Below are positions 59,416 to 64,000 of a stretch of 64,000 nt of DNA, piece after piece. Position numbers and translations under genes: made by a program. How positions within the stretch are numbered: the first letter of the stretch is position 1; each line of letters starts with the position of its first letter. The stretch covers positions 62,001 through 126,000 of the forward strand of contig CAVPHV010000001.1 of assembly GCA_963704825.1 (NCBI GenBank), written 5' to 3'. The notes beneath the pieces were generated by a model, which saw only the letters and a program-made list of their open reading frames with translations, searched no databases and had not been told where the DNA came from. The stretch is from CAVPHV01 sp963704825 (lineage in GTDB: Bacteria > Actinomycetota > Acidimicrobiia > Spongiisociales > UBA5794).

Positions 59416-60024
59416 ATGCGCCTCTACCTGATCCGCCATGCTGTCACGGCCGAGACAGGAGTTACCCTCTCCGGCCGACAATCCGGGATTCCGCTGTCGG
59501 CGGCAGGGGTGACCATGGCCGAACGCGTCGCCGGCGAGCTCGGCGATCTGCCGCCGCGGGCCGTCTACACCTCTCCGATTCTGCGATGCCGCCAAACGGC
59601 ACGCCCGATAGGTGCGGCGTGGGACATGGTTCCGATGATCGATCGTGGGCTGATCGAGGCAGACTACGGGACGTGGACCGGACGATCGCTCAAGTCCTTG
59701 TACCGACTGAAGGCCTGGCAACGTCTCATGGCGTCTGCGTCGCGGTTTCGGTTTCCTCAGGGGGAAACGCTCGAGGAAGTTCAGCGTCGCTCCGTGGCCT
59801 CGGTGGAGGCCATGGCAGACCGCCACGGCAGCGATGCGGTAGCAGCGGTGTCCCATGCCGACGTCATCCGCGTCGTCTTGGCGCACTATCTAGGGATGCC
59901 GCTCGACCTCGTCCATCGTCTCAGTGTCGGGCCGGCGTCGATATCAGTTGTCGAGCTATACCGATCCGGATCGGTGGCGGTACCAATCGTCAATCGCTCG
60001 GTCACGGCAGGAGGAGAGCACTGA
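59416..60024 (+). CDS. histidine phosphatase family protein (MSMEG_4193 type)
   Basis: A 202-residue phosphatase of the phosphoglycerate-mutase-like superfamily. The catalytic motif is LYLIRHAVTAETG (RHxxT) and the second His is in AAVSHADVIRVVL; ADYGTWTGRSLKSL is the conserved acid region. In many actinobacteria this type is followed by DUF3090 and SCO1664 genes, as here. The next gene starts at the base where this one stops (TGATG), indicating coupling. Substrate unknown. Confidence 0.9.
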   Translation: MRLYLIRHAVTAETGVTLSGRQSGIPLSAAGVTMAERVAGELGDLPPRAVYTSPILRCRQTARPIGAAWDMVPMIDRGLIEADYGTWTGRSLKSLYRLKAWQRLMASASRFRFPQGETLEEVQRRSVASVEAMADRHGSDAVAAVSHADVIRVVLAHYLGMPLDLVHRLSVGPASISVVELYRSGSVAVPIVNRSVTAGGEH

Positions 60025-60506
60025 TGGACTTGGGAGCTGCAAGGCGTTTCGTCGTCGGTGCCATTGGTGAACCCGGCAACCGCATCTTCATGATCCAGGT
60101 CGATGTCGATGATCGCAGCCGTTGGTACGTGCTGGAGAAGGGCCAAGTCGCGGCATTGGCGATCGAAGCCCAGGGCCTTCTCGCCACAATCGACTTCGAA
60201 GGCGGCGCCGGTGTGGAATCCGCAGGACAACTCGAGCCACCCGACGAGATCGAGTTTCGCGTGACGGAAATGCACCTCGGCTACAGCGAAACCAGCGGCA
60301 TGGTGACGCTGCTGGTGGCGGGCGGTGAGAGCGATGAACAGCACGAGTACGCCATCACCCCCAGTCAGCTCGAGGCAGTGGTCGAGTTGGGCAGCATCGC
60401 GGTGGCTGCCGGCCGGCCCGCGTGCCCGAAGTGTGGACTCGCCATGGACCCCGACGGCCACATCTGCCCCACCTCGAACGGGGATTTGCGCCACCATCGA
60501 CCGTGA
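60024..60506 (+). CDS. DUF3090 family protein
   Basis: A 160-residue protein of the DUF3090 family. It starts DLGAARRFVVGAIGEPGNRI then FMIQVDVDDRSRWYVLEKGQ and has FRVTEMHLGYSETSGMVTLL in the middle. The C-terminal mini zinc site reads RPACPKCGLAMDPDGHICPT then SNG, the most recognisable part of the family. It is translationally coupled to the preceding phosphatase and followed by the SCO1664-type gene. Function unknown; the operon is nearly always kept together in actinobacteria. Confidence 0.9.
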   Translation: MDLGAARRFVVGAIGEPGNRIFMIQVDVDDRSRWYVLEKGQVAALAIEAQGLLATIDFEGGAGVESAGQLEPPDEIEFRVTEMHLGYSETSGMVTLLVAGGESDEQHEYAITPSQLEAVVELGSIAVAAGRPACPKCGLAMDPDGHICPTSNGDLRHHRP

Positions 60507-60516
60507 TGAGGTTCCG

Positions 60517-61206
60517 ATGGAACCGGTGAGCCAATGGCAGCCGGCTATTGCGACGATCGAGGGCCGGTTCGTGGACGCCTCGAACGCAACACTCCTCGGT
60601 CAGACGACCGATGGCGTGCGCGTTGTCTACAAGCCGTCGGCCGGGGAACGACCCCTTTGGGACTTTCCGCCCGAGTCCCTGGCCGTTCGGGAGGTGTTGG
60701 CATATGAGGTGAGCGAGGCGTTGGGTTTTGGCCTCGTGCCCGAAACGGTTCTCGGCGACGGCCCGTACGGGACGGGGTCCATCCAGCGGTTCGTCGATCA
60801 CGATCCCAACTTCGATCCAGTCCCACTGGTGCGCGAAGGATCGGATCGACTCTGGCCGATGGCGGCCTTCGACGTCGTGGTGAACAACGCAGATCGCAAG
60901 CTGGGCCACATTCTTGACGTGTCCCAAGGCCTGGTTGGAATCGACCACGGCCTGACGTTCCACCCGGAGGACAAACTGCGCACGGTGTTGTGGGTGTTCG
61001 CCGGAGCGCCGATCCCGGACGCTGTGGTCGGCGCCCTGGAACAACTGGCTGCAGCCATCTCAGGCGGTCTTGGGGAACGAATCGGGAGCGCACTCGGAAA
61101 CCCGAGCCTGCTGGCCCTCGAACGCCGGCTCAATGGTCTGCTCGAGGCCGGGGTCCATCCGAGCCCACCCGAAGATCGACCGCCGCTGCCGTGGCCGCTG
61201 TACTGA
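60517..61206 (+). CDS. SCO1664 family protein (kinase-like fold)
   Basis: A 229-residue protein with a phosphatidylinositol 3/4-kinase-like core. RVVYKPSAGERPLWDFPPES is the ATP-site Lys strand, LAVREVLAYEVSEALGFGLV the following helix, MAAFDVVVNNADRKLGHILD the catalytic loop, and VGIDHGLTFHPEDKLRTVLW the DxG-like metal site. ATG 60517 has GATGAGG seven bases upstream. It is the third gene of the phosphatase/DUF3090/SCO1664 set. In mycobacteria and streptomycetes mshC often follows; here the next gene is convergent. Confidence 0.88.
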   Translation: MEPVSQWQPAIATIEGRFVDASNATLLGQTTDGVRVVYKPSAGERPLWDFPPESLAVREVLAYEVSEALGFGLVPETVLGDGPYGTGSIQRFVDHDPNFDPVPLVREGSDRLWPMAAFDVVVNNADRKLGHILDVSQGLVGIDHGLTFHPEDKLRTVLWVFAGAPIPDAVVGALEQLAAAISGGLGERIGSALGNPSLLALERRLNGLLEAGVHPSPPEDRPPLPWPLY

Positions 61207-61229
61207 GGCCGACGGAGCCGGTAGAGCTG

Positions 61230-62768
61230 CTATTCGATCCCGCCGCGGGCCACTCCACCGGTGCGGCGAGGATCGGCCGCTTCGTAGAGACCTGCGACGG
61301 GATCTGACAGTGCAGCCTGGACACCGCCAAAGTACATCGAGAGATCCGGGAATCGGCGCGCGGTCAGCCCATCAAAGCTGTGGACGGGCAAGCCGGGCTC
61401 GAAGGCGATGGTGGGGACGCCGCCAAAAACCTCAGTGTGGAGACGGGGGAAGGCGACGGCGTCGCTGAGGGACATGCCGAGGTGGATGAAGTTCAGCAAG
61501 ACAGAACTGATCGCGGTCGTGATCCGGTCGGCGCCGGGTGACCCGATGGCGAGCACGGAGCCGTTGGCGCTGCGGGCAACGGTGGGCGCCATGTTGGATA
61601 CCAGCCGAACGCCAGGCGGATGGTGGTGATACCCCTCGGGGTGGAGTTCGATCTCTCCCAAGGAGTTGTTCAACCAGAAGCCGGTTCCTGGAACGATCAT
61701 TCCGGAGCCGTATCCGGCCGAAACGGTGATCGAGCACGCCAACGCCGCACTGTCGACGGCCGAGGTGTGGACGGTTGACGGTGCGGACATGAGGGATTCG
61801 AGGTCTCCGAGTCGAGCGAGCTCGAGCAGACGCTGTGCCTCGGCGGTCCGATCGGAGCTGTCGGGGTCGAGACGGCGGCTCCGATACTGCAGTACGGCGC
61901 GCTGCACTCGAGCCAACGTCTCCACCTCGGCGGCGTTCCACGCCTCGAAGGGGTGATCTTCGATCAGGAGCAGCATCGCGGCCAGGCAAGCTCCCCCAAC
62001 CGCTGGGGGCGGGTTGGTGACAACCGTCCACTCGTCGAGTTCGATCCTTATCGGGCTGCGAGTCACCGGCTGATACGCCGCAAGATCTTCACGGGTGAGT
62101 AACCCACCGCCTTCCTGGACGGCGTCCGCGATCTGGACCCCGAGTTCGCCCTTGTACATGACGTCGGGTCCCTCTTCGGCGATGAGCCGTAGCGTGTCGG
62201 CCAGATCGGAAATGTGTACGAGGTCACCGGCCCCGAGCGGGTGTCCGTGCGCATCGTGGACCACGCGACGGCTCTCGGGATCCCACCCGAAGATCACCTC
62301 GTGGGCGTAGGCCATGTAGTGCGCGGCGGCACCCGATAGCGGGAAACCGGCTTCGACGGCATCAATCGCCGGCTGAACGACCTTGGACCAAGGCAATCTG
62401 CCGTAGTGTTCGATGGCCCGACCAAAGCCCGCGAAGGCGCCGGGCACGGCGACGGAGCCGTGGCCGATGATGGTGTGCATCCCGCCGCCGTATTCGAGCC
62501 ATACTTCACGGCCTCCCTGACCAAAACGCTCCGGGGGGAGACCTCGACCCGGCATCTCCGCGTAGGCATCGATGACGACAGGGTCTTCACCCTCGGGCCA
62601 CACGGTGATGAAGCCGCCTGATCCGGGAGCGATGATTCCGGGATCCGTGCACATCGAGACGATGACCCCGGCGACCGCTGCGTCGACGGCGTTGCCGCCC
62701 TCATCGGCGACTGCGGCGCCGGCGTCGGCCGACAGCTGGGACCCTGAAGCGATACTGACTCTGCGCAT
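61230..62768 (-). CDS. gamma-glutamyltransferase family protein
   Basis: A 512-residue Ntn-hydrolase of the gamma-glutamyltranspeptidase family. It matures by self-cleavage before the catalytic Thr, here in APSTVHTSAVDSAALACSIT. Other blocks: GGNAVDAAVAGVIVSMCTDP, GSGGFITVWP, ETLARVQRAVLQYRSRRL, and MAPTVARSANGSVLAIGSPG followed by ADRITTAISSVLLN, the typical late G.PGG..I segment. The length is shorter than classical GGT (about 570) and no signal peptide is seen, so it may be a cytosolic acylase-type member. Start ATG 62768. Confidence 0.88.
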   Translation of the reverse strand: MRRVSIASGSQLSADAGAAVADEGGNAVDAAVAGVIVSMCTDPGIIAPGSGGFITVWPEGEDPVVIDAYAEMPGRGLPPERFGQGGREVWLEYGGGMHTIIGHGSVAVPGAFAGFGRAIEHYGRLPWSKVVQPAIDAVEAGFPLSGAAAHYMAYAHEVIFGWDPESRRVVHDAHGHPLGAGDLVHISDLADTLRLIAEEGPDVMYKGELGVQIADAVQEGGGLLTREDLAAYQPVTRSPIRIELDEWTVVTNPPPAVGGACLAAMLLLIEDHPFEAWNAAEVETLARVQRAVLQYRSRRLDPDSSDRTAEAQRLLELARLGDLESLMSAPSTVHTSAVDSAALACSITVSAGYGSGMIVPGTGFWLNNSLGEIELHPEGYHHHPPGVRLVSNMAPTVARSANGSVLAIGSPGADRITTAISSVLLNFIHLGMSLSDAVAFPRLHTEVFGGVPTIAFEPGLPVHSFDGLTARRFPDLSMYFGGVQAALSDPVAGLYEAADPRRTGGVARGGIE

Positions 62769-62778
62769 GACGAGGAAT

Positions 62779-63126
62779 CTAGTGCTCGGAGGTCACGGGC
62801 CCGCTATCGGCGTGTTTGTCCTCGTCGTCTCGCAGCGCAATGGCGTGGGCCACGAACTCGAGACGATTCTGTCTCCCGTTGGCGGCAGACCAGTAGCGGC
62901 GCTGCAGTGCTCCTGCCGCCCACATCCGCTGACCGGGGGGGAGGTCAGCGGCAATCAGGGCATCGTCTGGTTCCCACAGTGTCACGGGGACGACGTCCAC
63001 ACGATGGCGAGGTTCCTCAACTCTCGTGGTGATGAGGAACCGGATGAGGCGAGAGCCGGTGTCGAATTCTCGGATCTCTGGTGGCGCAGCAAGAGTTCCA
63101 GCGATCACAGCAACGTTGTAGTCCAC
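62779..63126 (-). CDS. ssb: single-stranded DNA-binding protein family (short)
   Basis: A 115-residue OB-fold protein: NVAVIAGTLAAPPEIREFDT, SRLIRFLITTR, VDVVPVTLWEPDDALIAADL and PPGQRMWAAGALQRRYW. This follows the SSB pattern of N.v.l.G.L...p..r....G......F.v and v....W......a.....kG..v.v.G.l..r. The acidic C-terminal tip of replicative SSB (DDDIPF) is missing; it ends GPVTSEH. It is probably an accessory SSB used in recombination, repair or competence rather than the essential replication protein. Confidence 0.8.
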   Translation of the reverse strand: MDYNVAVIAGTLAAPPEIREFDTGSRLIRFLITTRVEEPRHRVDVVPVTLWEPDDALIAADLPPGQRMWAAGALQRRYWSAANGRQNRLEFVAHAIALRDDEDKHADSGPVTSEH

Positions 63127-63192
63127 GGCGTTTCCCTTCTGAGGTGTCCGGGAAGCGCGGGTCTCCGACGATACGCAACAGGTGTGACAGTT

Positions 63193-63966
63193 TCAGAGGT
63201 ACTCGGGGGGAGGGTATTCGGCCACCTCGCGAGGCGGCGGTTCGGTGTATTTTCCGTAGACATAGACGGTCTCGCCGATTTCGAAGTGATCGCGGAGCAA
63301 ATCCATGTCCCAGTTGGTCACCCGAACGCACCCGTGGGACGCCGGATAGTTGGGGACGCTGGGTGATCCGTGGATGGCGTAGCCACCGCTGAAGTAGAAC
63401 GGCCGGTATAGCTCGCCCAGGTAGGAGATCCGAATTCCGTTGGCTTGCCATTGGAAGTCGAATTTGCCCTCCGGGGTCCGCGCTCGGGTCGGGTTGCCTG
63501 CCTTGTTGAGGTAGGTACCGCCGTTTCCCGACGAGATGGGAATGATCAGCTCGACCTCACGGTCCTCGATCAGGTACAGCACTTGCTTGTCGAGATCGAC
63601 CTCAACGCGGTCGGCCTCGCGCCGCCACGTCATTTCCGGCTCGACCTCCAGTAGATCCCACATCTCTTCGGCAAAAACACCGGTGACTTCGAGCCCGTGG
63701 TGCTTCTGGAAGGCGTAGACGGCGTGACGGGTGCGTCGCCCGAACGTGTTGCCGTCGTCGGCATGAAAACCGGCCTCGGTGAGGCGTCGGTTGAGCACCT
63801 CGGCCCAACTCCCAGTCTCGTCGTACGAGATCTCCACCGGTCGTTGCCGCAGGCTCGCTAGGTCGGGTACGTCGGTGCCGATCTCGGCATCAGCGACTTC
63901 GGCGCCCTCTGAGCTGGCAACCAGCGACACCGTCAGTGCCAAAACGATTGTGATGAGGGCGGTCAT
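63193..63966 (-). CDS. L,D-transpeptidase (YkuD) with peptidoglycan-binding domain
   Basis: A 257-residue exported cell-wall enzyme. A signal/anchor helix (LITIVLALTVSLVAS) precedes a PG_binding_1 domain (WAEVLNRRLTEAGFHADDGN, HAVYAFQKHHGLEVTGVF) and a C-terminal YkuD domain. The YkuD active site is FYFSGGYAIHGSPSVPNYPA with SHGCVRVTNWDMDLL, giving the catalytic Cys. It forms 3-3 cross-links or attaches proteins to peptidoglycan. ATG 63966 is preferred to the TTG seven codons earlier because GGAG lies six bases upstream. Confidence 0.92.
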   Translation of the reverse strand: MTALITIVLALTVSLVASSEGAEVADAEIGTDVPDLASLRQRPVEISYDETGSWAEVLNRRLTEAGFHADDGNTFGRRTRHAVYAFQKHHGLEVTGVFAEEMWDLLEVEPEMTWRREADRVEVDLDKQVLYLIEDREVELIIPISSGNGGTYLNKAGNPTRARTPEGKFDFQWQANGIRISYLGELYRPFYFSGGYAIHGSPSVPNYPASHGCVRVTNWDMDLLRDHFEIGETVYVYGKYTEPPPREVAEYPPPEYL

Positions 63967-64000
63967 CAAGTTCTCCGTCGCGAGCAATCAGCCGACGTCC

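Overview
The window is 64 kb of dense, GC-rich (clearly above 60%) bacterial chromosome. The gene content points to Actinomycetota, most likely an uncultivated lineage such as Acidimicrobiia. This rests on a histidine-phosphatase/DUF3090/SCO1664 operon, a DUF3097 protein, a TIGR03086 protein, two deazaflavin (F420)-type oxidoreductases, frequent GTG/TTG starts, leaderless-looking starts and Thr-rich lipoprotein linkers. The phylum call is an inference from families; no rRNA or tRNA gene is present to confirm it. No phage, transposase, CRISPR array or replication origin was seen.

Layout. 1-3.75 kb: a PAS histidine kinase running off the left edge, an NAD-binding epimerase-like protein, a choline-kinase-type phosphotransferase and a small Rossmann-like protein, all on the minus strand. 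3.9-11.1 kb: a secreted protein with five lamin-tail domains, a lipase-like hydrolase, a TIGR03086 protein, a TolB-like propeller and a PQ-loop membrane protein. 11.1-12.7 kb: a RES/Xre-type toxin-antitoxin pair with a recognisable promoter and operator-like repeats, a decayed metallophosphoesterase and a UBP zinc finger. 12.8-14.6 kb: an ABC-F ATPase. 14.7-20.6 kb: a complete peptide-type ABC importer operon (binding protein, two permeases, two ATPases). Its binding protein appears circularly permuted. 20.9-27.4 kb: an MFS exporter, a divergent S-adenosylhomocysteine hydrolase, small lipoprotein and membrane proteins, DUF3097, and a TrpF-like/PfkB-kinase pair.

27.4-38.3 kb is the most accessory-looking part. 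It holds an orphan Hcp-like tube protein, a hyaluronan-synthase-like glycosyltransferase, a 713-residue protein with an internal duplication, several very small proteins, a P-loop protein with an altered Walker A, a LuxR-type response regulator, two recently duplicated small membrane proteins, and a four-gene cassette headed by a metzincin-like protease. 38.3-49.1 kb carries assorted metabolic genes: HAD phosphatase, M28 peptidase, VOC proteins (one frameshifted), YdeI-like, SRPBCC, DUF1697 and acyl-CoA dehydrogenase. It also holds fragments of an AraC regulator and other small pieces. 48.7-52.5 kb contains a polyphosphate kinase 2 flanked on both sides by paralogous deazaflavin oxidoreductases and zinc-finger proteins that share a palindrome at their start codons. 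52.5-64 kb carries DUF3179, DUF1684-Crp, an iodotyrosine-deiodinase-like flavoprotein, PAP2, AlaX, SURF1, the phosphatase/DUF3090/SCO1664 operon, a gamma-glutamyltransferase, SSB and an L,D-transpeptidase.

The strongest candidates for something new are the circularly permuted family-5 substrate-binding protein (18915-20621), the metzincin cassette (36433-38270), the orphan Hcp (27444-27917), and the duplicated zinc-finger/oxidoreductase module with shared palindromes around ppk2. All functional statements come from reading motifs and from remembered family signatures; no database search was run.
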